Source of the DNA: CAYPGJ01 sp050174775
GTDB taxonomy: Bacteria; Planctomycetota; Phycisphaerae; Phycisphaerales; UBA1924
NCBI GenBank assembly: GCA_050174775.1
Contig: JBFXJP010000002.1
Location: 124,001-188,000, forward strand
DNA length: 64,000 nt
Direction of reading: 5' to 3'
A program made the position numbers and the translations under genes. The notes beneath the pieces were generated by a model. The model made no database searches and was not told the origin of the DNA. It saw nothing but the letters and a program-made list of their open reading frames with translations. Shown one piece after another: positions 56,074 to 64,000 of this stretch (the stretch's first letter is position 1; each line of letters starts with the position of its first letter).

Positions 56074-56787
56074 TCACCGACGGCGGCGACATCCGAGGGG
56101 GAGACCCGCCACGCCGAGCGTGATGACGCTTCCGGGGGACGGGATCGCGTTGGGCACGTCGACGCTTGTAACCATTCCCAACGGCAGCCCGACTTGGACG
56201 CGACCTGACAGGTCCACGGTCTGATCGCTGACAGTGATGCGCAAGATGCGCATCAGTCCATTCACGTCGAACGAGGCCCCGCTGAGCGGGATCACTTCTG
56301 GTCGCCGGTACCAACTTCCGATGAACGGCCCTTGCGTGCCAGCCTGCAGGCCGGGGCTCATCCCGTGCGCGAATACTTCAGACGGGTTCGAGCCGCCGAA
56401 ATTCAGAGTCCCGAGCGTCGCGTACGTATCAAATCGTGTGAGGTTGAACAGCGGCGACGTCTGAAGCAGCATCGGCGACTCCACGGCGCCGTTGCTGGCT
56501 CCACCCGGATGATTGAAGATCACCCCCCCGACAACCCTGAGCAAGTACTCCGGGTTGAGATCCGCGCCGAAGTTGACGCCGTTGATCTGGTCACCCGGCG
56601 TGCCTGTCAGAAACAGATCGAATGTCCTCCATCCTGGCTGCGACATCCATTGCGATCCGGCCAGAACATCGCTCGACGGATCCGCGCTCGTATTGTCCAC
56701 CTCAACCCATGCCGCTCCTGTGATCGCTCCGCAGGCTACGGCGCATGGAAGCAGCGCGATGACACTCCGGAGCCGAGACCATTGCAT
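56074..56787 (-). CDS. Secreted protein with PxPG-type C-terminal sorting tail
   Basis: This 237-residue protein has a signal peptide (about 1-27, ACGAITGA end), a beta-rich body with no recognised family (FDLFLTGTPGDQINGVNFGADLNPEYLL region) and the C-terminal tail AIPSPGSVITLGVAGLPLGCRRRR. The P-x-P-G motif, hydrophobic helix and RRRR end match the tails of the 27-kb and 34-kb proteins. ATG at 56787 is preferred because AAGGA precedes it by eight bases; a second ATG at 56805 is in frame. Confidence 0.7.
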   Translation of the reverse strand: MQWSRLRSVIALLPCAVACGAITGAAWVEVDNTSADPSSDVLAGSQWMSQPGWRTFDLFLTGTPGDQINGVNFGADLNPEYLLRVVGGVIFNHPGGASNGAVESPMLLQTSPLFNLTRFDTYATLGTLNFGGSNPSEVFAHGMSPGLQAGTQGPFIGSWYRRPEVIPLSGASFDVNGLMRILRITVSDQTVDLSGRVQVGLPLGMVTSVDVPNAIPSPGSVITLGVAGLPLGCRRRR

Positions 56788-56992
56788 GACATGTTTCCTT
56801 CCCAAGATTCCCGACTACATGCTCGCGTGCTCGACACCGAGCGGACGTCTCGCAAGTATCGTGACCCCGCTCACACGACAACAATAGCGAGAGCGTTCGG
56901 TAAATGACAAACCGGCCGGGCGTGCGCCCGACCGGTTCAGGAATCCCTGCGATGTCCGCGCCGCCCGAGTGCGGGGCGGGGAGTGTCGTGTG

Positions 56993-57325
56993 TCAGGCCG
57001 TGAAGCTCGATCCGCAGCCGCACGTGCCGCTGGCGTTCGGATTGTTGAACACGAAGCCTCGGCCCATGATCTCGTCCTTGAAGTCGATCGTGACGCCGTT
57101 CAGGTACAGGTACGACTTGGGATCGCAGATGACCTGGATGCCGTGCTGATCGAACACCTCGTCGGAATCTTTCTGCGACTCGGTCAGGTCGAGGATGTAG
57201 GAGAAGCCGGAGCACCCGCCCCCCTTCACGCCCACACGGAGCCTGACCTTCTGCGCGTCCAGTTCCTGCTGCTCACAGATCGTCTTGATCTCGCGAGCCG
57301 CGGTCTGCGTCAACGTGATGCCCAT
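56993..57325 (-). CDS. erpA: A-type iron-sulfur carrier (HesB/IscA/ErpA family)
   Basis: This 110-residue protein carries or delivers Fe-S clusters. The three conserved cysteines are Cys38 (GGGCSGFSY) and Cys102/Cys104 (TCGCGSSF), which bind the cluster. Length and the GFVFNNPNASGTCGCG end fit the ErpA/HesB group, although IscA is not excluded. It belongs to the same strand set as iscU and iscS, but a secreted dockerin-like gene lies between. Start ATG 57325 gives MGITLTQTAA; the upstream frame has no similarity. Confidence 0.9.
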   Translation of the reverse strand: MGITLTQTAAREIKTICEQQELDAQKVRLRVGVKGGGCSGFSYILDLTESQKDSDEVFDQHGIQVICDPKSYLYLNGVTIDFKDEIMGRGFVFNNPNASGTCGCGSSFTA

Positions 57326-57417
57326 TCGTCCTCGTCTCCAATGGCTGCGATGCGGCGTTTCGACGCCGAGAAAACCCTCACACAAGTATAGACGTCGGCC
57401 GCGCCCCTCGTGTTCCT

Positions 57418-58182
57418 TCAGCAGGACTGGCCGAACGCGCTGAGCACGAGGTTGAGGTCGATAAAGTCGCAGTCCCCGTCCCCGTCGAGGTCGCCCTGCA
57501 GCCCCGAACCGCTGAGCCCGAAGTCGCTCAGCACGATGTTCAGGTCGAGGAAGTCGACCACCCGGTCGCCGTTCGCGTCGCCCGGGCAGGGCGTCGAGGT
57601 GACGCCGTCCGGCTTCAGGTCGTCGCACGCGATGCCCCCGATGCCGTCCGGGGAGAACGCGATCTCCTTGATCGTGGTTTCGCTGCTGACCACCCCGACG
57701 AACAACGGGAGCGACTTGGAGCCCTCCGGCTCGGGCAGCTCGACATACTGGGAAAAGACTTCCGCGCCGGCCGTGTCGTACACGCTCACGTGAATCCCGT
57801 ACGCCTGGTTGATGCCCGCCGTCGGCACACCTCGGATGGTCGCGCCGGCCGCGGCCACCGCGTCATCGAAGCGGAACACGAGCGTCGTAGCGACCCCGGG
57901 GAAGTAGGTGTTGCGCGCGTGCGATTCGCCCTCGAAGCGATAGCCCATGGCGACCGGCTCGCCCATGAAGTTGTAGTCGAGCGCGGCCTCGAGGTTCTCG
58001 CTCAGTCGCGTCCCGTTGAACATCGGGAACGTGCCGCCCGGGAGCGTGCCGAAGTCGAGCGCAGCCCCCGGCACGTCGGCCGGGTTCGTCGTGAGGGAGT
58101 AAGTTGCGCCGGCGTGCGATGGGCACGCGAGCGCGCCGAACATCACCATCGCCACGCACACCGATGCCGGGAACACTCGCAT
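57418..58182 (-). CDS. Secreted dockerin-like (EF-hand repeat) protein
   Basis: This 254-residue protein has a signal peptide (about 1-25), a beta-rich body and two C-terminal calcium-binding EF-hand-type repeats: GDANGDRVVDFLDLNIVLSDFG and GDLDGDGDCDFIDLNLVLSAFG. Both have the D-x-N/D-G-D pattern of dockerin type I modules. Such proteins are common in planctomycete genomes and probably anchor to, or assemble with, other extracellular proteins. It sits inside the Isc gene set with no obvious functional link. Function otherwise unknown. Confidence 0.8.
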   Translation of the reverse strand: MRVFPASVCVAMVMFGALACPSHAGATYSLTTNPADVPGAALDFGTLPGGTFPMFNGTRLSENLEAALDYNFMGEPVAMGYRFEGESHARNTYFPGVATTLVFRFDDAVAAAGATIRGVPTAGINQAYGIHVSVYDTAGAEVFSQYVELPEPEGSKSLPLFVGVVSSETTIKEIAFSPDGIGGIACDDLKPDGVTSTPCPGDANGDRVVDFLDLNIVLSDFGLSGSGLQGDLDGDGDCDFIDLNLVLSAFGQSC

Positions 58183-58240
58183 ACACGCCTCTCCTTTCCG
58201 GTGCGGCGCGTCGCCCCCGACAACGAATGTGCGACGAGCC

Positions 58241-58678
58241 TCAGTGCCTGCTCGCGGCCGTCGATTCCGCCGGCGCCGCGGCGTTATTCTTCTTCTTGTA
58301 GTCCGCGATGGCCGCCTTGATCGCGTCCTCGGCCAGCACGGAGCAGTGGATCTTAACTGGAGGGAGACTCAGCTCCTCCACGATCTGCGTGTTCTTGATC
58401 GCTAAACCCTCGTCAATGGTCTTGCCCTTGAGCCACTCGGTGGCCAGGGAGCTGGACGCGATCGCCGAACCGCAGCCGAACGTCTTGAACTTCGCGTCCT
58501 CGATCTTCCCGGTCGACTCGTTCACCTTGATCTGCAGCTGCATCACGTCGCCGCACTCGGGCGCCCCCACGATGCCCACCCCGATGTCGCGGCGCTGCTT
58601 CAGCTCCGCCGTGGTGCCGAAGTTCCCCACGTTCCGCGGCTTCTCGTAATGCTCGATGACCTTGTCGCTGTATGCCAT
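58241..58678 (-). CDS. iscU: Iron-sulfur cluster scaffold IscU
   Basis: IscU assembles [2Fe-2S] clusters from sulfur delivered by IscS. The 145-residue protein has the three ligand cysteines Cys42 (GAPECGDVM, with the conserved Asp44), Cys69 (FGCGSAIASSS) and Cys112 (KIHCSVLAEDAI). The tail is extended by about 15 residues. It lies 80 bp after the IscS gene on the same strand, so iscS and iscU should be cotranscribed. No iscR, fdx or hscAB homologue was recognised nearby. Confidence 0.95.
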   Translation of the reverse strand: MAYSDKVIEHYEKPRNVGNFGTTAELKQRRDIGVGIVGAPECGDVMQLQIKVNESTGKIEDAKFKTFGCGSAIASSSLATEWLKGKTIDEGLAIKNTQIVEELSLPPVKIHCSVLAEDAIKAAIADYKKKNNAAAPAESTAASRH

Positions 58679-58758
58679 GTTCCGCCTCTTGGCTCTTGGT
58701 TTCTGTGTTCGTCGTGGCGAGTGCCCGGCGCCTGATGCCCAGCGCGCTCGGCACTTCC

Positions 58759-60003
58759 TCAGTGATGCGCCCATTCCACCTGCGAGATGTCGATCCCCTC
58801 CTTGTGCATGTCGTAGAGGGGGCTCATCTCGCGCAGCTTGTGCACGCCCTTGGTGATCTCGCCGATCGCGTACGCAACCTCCTCCTCCGTCGTCCACCGG
58901 CCCATCGAGAGCCGAAGGGAGGAGTGCGCCAGTTCGTCCCCGACGCCCAGCCCCTTGAGCACGTACGACGGCTCGAGCGATGCGCTCGTGCACGCCGAGC
59001 CCGAAGAGCAGGCGATGTTCTTCACGGCCATCATCAGGCCCTCTCCCTCCACGAACCCGAACGAGATGTTCGTGAGGTGGGGGAGACGCTTCTCGGCGTG
59101 GCCGTTGACCTGGGACACGTCGATCGCCGCGATGAGCTCGCGCTCCATCCGCTGCCGGAACTTGAGCAGACGCTCGCGGTCCGAGTCCATCTCAGCGAGG
59201 CAGAGCTCCGCGGCCTTGCCCAGCCCGACGATGCCCGGGGTGTTCAGCGTGCCCGAGCGGAAGCCGCGCTCCTGTCCGCCCCCGTCCTGCAGCGCGACCA
59301 GACGCACGCGCGGGTTGCGCCGACGCACGTAGAGCGCGCCGACCCCCTTGGGCCCGTACATCTTGTGGCTGCTGAAGGAGAGCAGGTCGATGTTGTCCTT
59401 CTCGACGTCCGTGGGCATCTTGCCGACCCACTGTGTGGCGTCGGTGTGGAAGAGGATGCCCCGCTCCTTGCACAGCTTGCCGATCTCGGGGACCTCGTTG
59501 ATCGTCCCGATTTCGTTGTTCGCCCACATCAGCGACACGAGGATGGTGTCCTCCCGCATCGCGTTCTTCACCATTTCCGCGGTGATGATCCCGTCGTGCC
59601 CCGGCTCGAGGAACGTTGCCTCGAAGCCCTCCTTCATGAGTCGCTTCACCGGATCGAGCACGGCCTTGTGCTCGATGATGCTCGTGATGATGTGCCCGCG
59701 CTTTGCAGACCCTGCGGGCGCCCGCTCGTACATGTACGCCGCGCCCTTGATCGCCAGGTTGTTCGACTCGGTCGCCCCCGACGTGAAGACCACTTCCTTG
59801 GGGGTCGACCCGATGAGCCGTGCAACGGTCTCGCGCGCCTCGTCGATCGCCCCCTCGGCCTCCCAGCCGAACCGGTGGTTCCGCGAACCGGAGTTCCCGA
59901 ACTTCTCCGTGAAGAAGGGCAGCATCGCCTCCACGACCCGGGGGTCGCACGGGGTCGTCGCGGCATGGTCCATGTAAATCGGAAGCTTCAAACCCATCGA
60001 CAT
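58759..60003 (-). CDS. iscS: Cysteine desulfurase
   Basis: IscS releases sulfur from cysteine for Fe-S and thio-modification pathways. The 414-residue PLP enzyme has DHAATTPCDPRV near the start, the PLP-Lys at Lys214 in SSHKMYGPKGVGAL, and the active-site loop IACSSGSACTSASLEPS. An aspartate and histidine (HTDATQWVGK) complete the cofactor site. The ATG at 60003 is preceded by GGAGGA; a second ATG at 59997 is also possible and has better spacing. The stop lies 80 bp before the iscU start. Confidence 0.95.
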   Translation of the reverse strand: MSMGLKLPIYMDHAATTPCDPRVVEAMLPFFTEKFGNSGSRNHRFGWEAEGAIDEARETVARLIGSTPKEVVFTSGATESNNLAIKGAAYMYERAPAGSAKRGHIITSIIEHKAVLDPVKRLMKEGFEATFLEPGHDGIITAEMVKNAMREDTILVSLMWANNEIGTINEVPEIGKLCKERGILFHTDATQWVGKMPTDVEKDNIDLLSFSSHKMYGPKGVGALYVRRRNPRVRLVALQDGGGQERGFRSGTLNTPGIVGLGKAAELCLAEMDSDRERLLKFRQRMERELIAAIDVSQVNGHAEKRLPHLTNISFGFVEGEGLMMAVKNIACSSGSACTSASLEPSYVLKGLGVGDELAHSSLRLSMGRWTTEEEVAYAIGEITKGVHKLREMSPLYDMHKEGIDISQVEWAHH

Positions 60004-60122
60004 CGCTCCTCCGAGCACCTGCGTCTCAGTCTCACACAAACCTCATCCTATACCCACACTTAGAATCGTTCCAAGATCGGACAAATTCATCGACTATGCA
60101 CGGCACGTGCGAGGGGGGCGTC

Positions 60123-60947
60123 TCACTCGCGCATCTGCCGCAGCTCATCCCGCAGAATCGCCGCAAGCTCGTAATTCTCGCGAGCCACCGCCTCATCCAG
60201 CCGGCGACGAAGCTCCTCTTTCGCGCTGACCGGCAGTTTCGGCGTCAGCGCTTCACGCATGCCGCGCAGCAGCCGCACCTCGTCGAGCGTCTCGAAATCC
60301 TCCGGCTTGCCGCGCGACTCACAGATCCGCCCGATCTCATCCAACGCCTCATCGATCGCCACCACCGCCGCCTTCGGCTCATCGTCATCGATCGCCAGGC
60401 TTGCCAACGCCCGCGCCCGGATCATGAGCAAGTACGGCCTGAAGGGCTCCAATGCGGCCCGGTCCTCATCATCCTCGGCATACCCCGCGCACAGCTCCGC
60501 TACACGCAGATTCCGCGTCGTATCCTCCACCACCCGCTCGTACTCATCGAGCACCAAGAGGCTCACGAATCGGTGGTAGTACTGCGCCGCCTCCTCCCGC
60601 AACGCGCGGCACGCCTCCCCATCGAGCTGGAGCCCGTCCGACCCGACCTCCCCCTCCTCCCCGGCCAGACCCCCATCCCCATCCCCATCCCCATCCCCTT
60701 CTTCTTCATCATCATCCCCTGGCCCTCCACCCTCCGGGGCAACCATCGACTCGTAGTACTCCAAAAGGCTCTCGTGCCCCTCCACCGTCCGCCCGTCAGG
60801 ACGCCCCTCCAACTCCATCTGGAGCACCCCCAGGTCCACCCGCATCTGCACGACCATGCGGCCGTCCTCGGCCTGCACGAGCCGCACGTTCACCTGCCCA
60901 GGCTCGTACGCCCACTCATTGAGGAGTTTTGTCAGGTCCGTCGTCAT
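60123..60947 (-). CDS. UVR-motif protein with acidic low-complexity linker
   Basis: This 274-residue protein has an N-terminal domain (about 1-75), an acidic low-complexity run of alternating Gly/Asp and Glu (about 76-98: GDDDEEEGDGDGDGDG), a long helical part (about 105-230) and a C-terminal UVR motif (about 243-274: EELRRRLDEAVARENYELAAILRDEL) like that in UvrB, UvrC and McsA proteins. This motif mediates pairing with partner UVR domains. The DNA under the linker is a CCCCAT-type microrepeat (60665-60700). Function unknown. It is divergent from the sigma factor gene. Confidence 0.75.
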   Translation of the reverse strand: MTTDLTKLLNEWAYEPGQVNVRLVQAEDGRMVVQMRVDLGVLQMELEGRPDGRTVEGHESLLEYYESMVAPEGGGPGDDDEEEGDGDGDGDGGLAGEEGEVGSDGLQLDGEACRALREEAAQYYHRFVSLLVLDEYERVVEDTTRNLRVAELCAGYAEDDEDRAALEPFRPYLLMIRARALASLAIDDDEPKAAVVAIDEALDEIGRICESRGKPEDFETLDEVRLLRGMREALTPKLPVSAKEELRRRLDEAVARENYELAAILRDELRQMRE

Positions 60948-61261
60948 GAGGCCTCCACACTACTGCCGGACCGATCCTATCCCAGAGCCTCCCCATCCCG
61001 CACGTTCCCCCAACACGAAGGCATACCCCTCATCCCGAGGGGTCAAGCAATACGCCTCACCGACCGATGGAACCGATGCGCCCCCCCTGCGAATGGTCCG
61101 CAGGCGGATGGGCCGACTTTTTGTCCGCCCTCGCCCGCGCGATGCTTCTCGGGAACGCTTCACGCAATCCCTTGCCAGCACACGCGTTGTGGAGGTCACG
61201 GAGACGCGCCTCGCGTCTCAACACTGGGAGGGGAGAGTCCGGAAAGCCGGGCTCCGAGAGC
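60948..61261. other. Divergent promoter region of the sigma factor and UVR-motif genes
   Basis: 314 bp. It contains a perfect ACCCCTC/GAGGGGT hairpin with a five-base loop (61025-61043) and, just upstream of the sigma factor, a perfect 8-bp GAGACGCG/CGCGTCTC hairpin with a CCT loop (61201-61219). No clear promoter pair or gene was identified. Confidence 0.55.
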
Positions 61262-62185
61262 ATGCCACGATCCGACGTCCAGTCCGACCTCCAGATCTAC
61301 CTCAGGCAGATCAATGAGACTGCGCTCCTCACGGCCGAGCAGGAAAAAGAGCTCGGCTGGCGCGTCATCAACGACGCCTGCCCCGAAGCGCGCGATCTCC
61401 TCGTCCGCGCCAACCTCCGTCTGGTCGTCTCCATCGCCAAGAACTACACCAACCGCGGCCTCTCCCTGACCGACCTCATCGAAGAGGGCAACGTCGGTCT
61501 CATCCGCGCCGTCGAAGGCTTCGACCCCGCGCAGGGCGCACGCTTCTCCACCTACGCCTCCTGGTGGATCAAGCAGGCCATCAAGCGCGCCCTCATCAAC
61601 GCCGTCCAGCCCATCCACATCCCGGCCTACATGGTCGAGCTCATCGCGCGCTGGAAGCAGACCTGCCGCGCGCTCGAAGAGTCCCTCTCCCGTCCGCCCA
61701 CGATCACCGAGCTCGCGGACGCGATGGACCTTCCGCCACGCAAGATCCGCATCATCAAGCGCGCCATGCGCGCCCTCCGTGCGCCCTCCCAGGCGCCGCG
61801 CGGCGAGGACGGTGAAGCAGCCAAGTTCGACGACCTCATCCCCGACGAGCGTCACGGCCGTCCCGAGGACACCGTGCTCCTCGAAGACGACCTCAAGACG
61901 ATCCACCGGCTCCTCGACGCCATCGACGAGCGCGAGGCCGTGGTCCTCCGTCTCCGCTTCGGGCTCGACGGCCAGCCCCCGCTCACCCTCAAGCAGATCG
62001 GCGCCGAGATCGGCCTCACGCGCGAGCGCGTCCGCCAGATTGAAGCCGAGGCTCTCCAGAAGCTGAACGGTCAGATCACCGCGGACCGTCCCTTCACGGA
62101 CGCTCCCGTGCGCCGCGTTCCGAGACGCTCCACCACGCGCCGCACGCGTGTCCGCGCTGCCTCCTCCGACAACGACGCGGCCTGA
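61262..62185 (+). CDS. Sigma-70 family RNA polymerase sigma factor (RpoD/group 2 type)
   Basis: This 307-residue sigma factor directs promoter recognition. Region 1.2 (DLQIYLRQINETALLTAEQEKEL), region 2 (LRLVVSIAKNYTNRGLSLTDLIEEGNVGLIRAVEGFDP and FSTYASWWIKQAIKRAL), region 3 and region 4 (LTLKQIGAEIGLTRERVRQIEAEAL) are complete. Region 1.1 and the non-conserved region are missing, and the protein is shorter than a typical primary RpoD, so it may be a group 2 (alternative) factor. A basic C-terminal tail (about 275-307) is unusual. ATG at 61262 precedes region 1.2 directly. Confidence 0.93.
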   Translation: MPRSDVQSDLQIYLRQINETALLTAEQEKELGWRVINDACPEARDLLVRANLRLVVSIAKNYTNRGLSLTDLIEEGNVGLIRAVEGFDPAQGARFSTYASWWIKQAIKRALINAVQPIHIPAYMVELIARWKQTCRALEESLSRPPTITELADAMDLPPRKIRIIKRAMRALRAPSQAPRGEDGEAAKFDDLIPDERHGRPEDTVLLEDDLKTIHRLLDAIDEREAVVLRLRFGLDGQPPLTLKQIGAEIGLTRERVRQIEAEALQKLNGQITADRPFTDAPVRRVPRRSTTRRTRVRAASSDNDAA

Positions 62186-62233
62186 CGCTCACACCGCTGC
62201 AGCCACGCGCGCGAGCCCCCGACCCGACAAACC

Positions 62234-63382
62234 TCACGCCTTCTTCGGCGCCTTGTAGAACGGCAGCGCCACCACCTCGCCCTCCAGGAGCGAATCGCGA
62301 CCGGTGTCGATCCGGAGTGGCGTGCCCACCGCAGTCATGGCCGTGTCCACCAACGCCATCGCGATTGGCGCGCCGAGCGTCGGACTCATGCACGCGCTCG
62401 TCACCTCTCCCGCGGCCTGCCCGCCGGGAATCGTCGACAGCACCTTCATCCCCTGACGCGCCGTCCGCTTCCCCTCCAGACGCACGCCCACGATCCGACG
62501 CGCCGGGCCGCCCGCGGCAGCAGTCTTCTTCAGCGCCTCCATCCCGACGAACGGTTCCTCGGCCGGCGCCTTGTCCGTCTCCTGGTCCTTGTCGAGCGAG
62601 ATCGCGAAGTCCACCCCGCACGACAGCGCGTTGATCTCCTCCCCCAGCTCGTGCCCGTACAGCGGCATTCCGGCCTCAAGGCGCAGCGTGTCCCGCGCCC
62701 CGAGCCCAGCAGGGCGGATCGCCCCCTTCGGGTCCTTCGGGTCGAAGTCCTTCATCATCATCTTCATCGCCATGCCGACGAAGTTCGCGGGCAGCACCGC
62801 CTCCACCCCGTCCTCACCCGTGTATCCCGTGCGGCTCACGATCAGCTTCGCCACCAGCAGGTTCTTCACCGCAAACCGGTACCGCTTCAGCGACGGGATC
62901 TCGCGGCTGAAGTTCCCGATGATGTCCATCGCGTTCGGCCCCTGCAGCGCGACCATCGCGGTCTGCGTCGTTCGATCGTCGATCGACAGCGCCAGGTCCC
63001 CCTTCACCTGCTGGAAGTGCCCGAGCAGCTTCTCCCGATTCGACGCGTTCACCACCACCATGAACTCGTCCTCGTCCAGCCGGTAGACGATCACGTCGTC
63101 ACGCACGCCACCCCGCTCGTTGCACACGAGCGAGTACCGGCACTGCCCCACCTGCATGTCCGCGATCCGTCGAGTGCACAAGCGTTCCAGGAACCGACGC
63201 GCGTGCCGGCCCTTCACCCACACGCGCCCCATGTGCGACACGTCGAACATCCCGGCGCCCGTCCGCACCGCCACGTGCTCCTCGTGGATCCCCGTGTACA
63301 GGATGGGCATCTCCCATCCCGCAAAGTCCACCATCTTGCCCCCGGCGTCCACGTGAAACTGATACAGCGGCGTACGAAGCAC
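62234..63382 (-). CDS. gcvT: Aminomethyltransferase, glycine cleavage T protein
   Basis: GcvT transfers the methylene group from the lipoyl arm of GcvH to tetrahydrofolate. The 382-residue protein begins LRTPLYQFHVDAGGKMVDFAGWEMPI, the family N-terminus, contains SRTGYTGEDGVEAVLP and ends with the C-terminal barrel (GEVTSACMSPTLGAPIAMALVD). An ATG at 63388 abuts AGGAGG directly, whereas GTG at 63382 has six-base spacing and gives the usual N-terminus, so GTG is preferred. gcvH is 15 kb away; no gcvP is in the window. Confidence 0.95.
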   Translation of the reverse strand: MLRTPLYQFHVDAGGKMVDFAGWEMPILYTGIHEEHVAVRTGAGMFDVSHMGRVWVKGRHARRFLERLCTRRIADMQVGQCRYSLVCNERGGVRDDVIVYRLDEDEFMVVVNASNREKLLGHFQQVKGDLALSIDDRTTQTAMVALQGPNAMDIIGNFSREIPSLKRYRFAVKNLLVAKLIVSRTGYTGEDGVEAVLPANFVGMAMKMMMKDFDPKDPKGAIRPAGLGARDTLRLEAGMPLYGHELGEEINALSCGVDFAISLDKDQETDKAPAEEPFVGMEALKKTAAAGGPARRIVGVRLEGKRTARQGMKVLSTIPGGQAAGEVTSACMSPTLGAPIAMALVDTAMTAVGTPLRIDTGRDSLLEGEVVALPFYKAPKKA

Positions 63383-63388
63383 CGTCAT

Positions 63389-63394
63389 CCTCCT
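63389..63394 (-). promoter_or_regulatory. Ribosome-binding site of gcvT
   Basis: AGGAGG on the bottom strand. It ends right at the ATG at 63388 but is six bases from the GTG at 63382, which decides the start in favour of GTG. Confidence 0.6.
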
Positions 63395-63489
63395 GCAAAG
63401 CACGTCATCCCCGCCCGCGCCCTCGCGTGTGCGGCCCGCCCCGGACCACTCCCCAGCCCCGACAGTACCGCATCCCGTCCCGCCCCGCC

Positions 63490-64000
63490 TCACCCCCTCG
63501 CGCGCCACGGCGCGTTGTCGATCAGCCGCACGCCCCCGCACCGCGCCGCAATCAACGCCCGCCCCTCGCGCGCGCTCGCGCCCAGCGGCATCAACGACAA
63601 CCCATCCCGGACGACGCAGTACTCGACCTCCAGACCCGCGTCATCCAGCACGCCCCGCATCCTCCCCTCCGCCCCGCTCACGCTCTCCTCCGCACAGGCC
63701 TCGCACAGCGCGCGCGACACAGCGGACGCGCGCGCACGCTCCACCCCGCCGAGCCGCGCATTGCGGCTGCTCATCGCAAGCCCGTCCCGCTCCCGGACAG
63801 TCTCCACCGGCACGATCTCCAACCCGGGAAAGTCACGCGACGCCATCGCGCGCACCACCTGGAGCTGCTGCCAGTCCTTCTCCCCGAACAGGGCCGCGCT
63901 CGGACGCAGCATCTCGAAGAACCGAGCCACGACCTGGCACACACCCGCAAAGTGACCAGGGCGCCACGCGTCTTCCAACCCCGGCGCCGTCGCCACCTCC
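63490..64000 (-). CDS. panC: Pantothenate synthetase (PanC), C-terminal part
   Basis: PanC joins pantoate and beta-alanine with ATP. The frame is open to the right edge of the window, so only the C-terminal 170 or so residues are visible. These include the RPGHFAGVCQVVARFFEMLRPSAALFGEKDWQQL stretch, the KMSKS-like motif MSSRN and the end VRLIDNAPW. The N-terminal HIGH-type part lies beyond the window. It is on the same strand as gcvT, which starts 108 bp further on. Confidence 0.9.
   Translation of the reverse strand, partial: EVATAPGLEDAWRPGHFAGVCQVVARFFEMLRPSAALFGEKDWQQLQVVRAMASRDFPGLEIVPVETVRERDGLAMSSRNARLGGVERARASAVSRALCEACAEESVSGAEGRMRGVLDDAGLEVEYCVVRDGLSLMPLGASAREGRALIAARCGGVRLIDNAPWRARG

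Overview
The window looks like chromosomal DNA from a high-GC planctomycete of the class Phycisphaerae. This is inferred from gene content, not from a marker-gene comparison. The evidence is a PVC-type 'small basic protein' gene (14033-14203), a prepilin-like protein with an N-methylation signal typical of planctomycetes, secreted proteins ending in a short P-x-P-G / hydrophobic / poly-Arg tail, a dockerin-like secreted protein, a planctomycete-style Ser/Thr kinase, and many genes with no Shine-Dalgarno sequence. No rRNA, tRNA, CRISPR array, integrase or transposase was seen.

Layout. 1-8.1 kb: a tightly coupled operon of three SPFH (HflK/HflC-like) proteins, an ABC-2 type exporter (ATPase and permease) and a large anchored protein. 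8.1-16.6 kb: housekeeping genes (FAH-family hydrolase, alaS, fliN, acpS, PVC small protein, aminotransferase, gap). 16.5-17.5 kb: a foreign-looking coiled-coil gene bracketed by an exact 36-bp copy of the gap 3' end. 17.7-25.0 kb: a membrane protein, a Ser/Thr kinase, a hybrid histidine kinase and a transaldolase-like aldolase. 25.0-27.0 kb: a gene-free array of hairpin repeats with a 326-bp tandem duplication and a 10-N assembly gap. 27.0-30.7 kb: a sulfatase-modifying-factor-like secreted protein, a Y-family polymerase, and a VOC/RidA pair. 31.0-37.1 kb: prepilin-like protein, MiaB, a PxPG-CTERM protein, a PBP4-type peptidase and a tRNA-binding-domain protein. 37.1-46.9 kb: a leftward run gcvH - ABC ATPase - permease - uvrB - uvrA - small membrane protein. 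47.0-53.2 kb: a candidate structured RNA, a TIM-barrel isomerase, cmk, plsC, ileS and a conserved hypothetical. 53.4-64.0 kb: a HEAT-repeat protein, a lipase-like hydrolase, a secreted protein, an Isc iron-sulfur set (iscS, iscU, A-type carrier) interrupted by a dockerin-like gene, a UVR-motif protein, a sigma-70 factor, gcvT and the end of panC.

The top strand is C-rich at 1-30.7 kb, G-rich at 30.7-53.2 kb and C-rich again to the end. The switch is independent of gene orientation, so the middle block looks like an inverted segment. The most unusual items are the gap 3'-end duplication around a low-GC gene, the hairpin array, the skew inversion, the SPFH/exporter operon, an orphan terminator-ended RNA candidate upstream of the 47.3-kb gene, and an IleS that has lost its zinc-binding cysteines.
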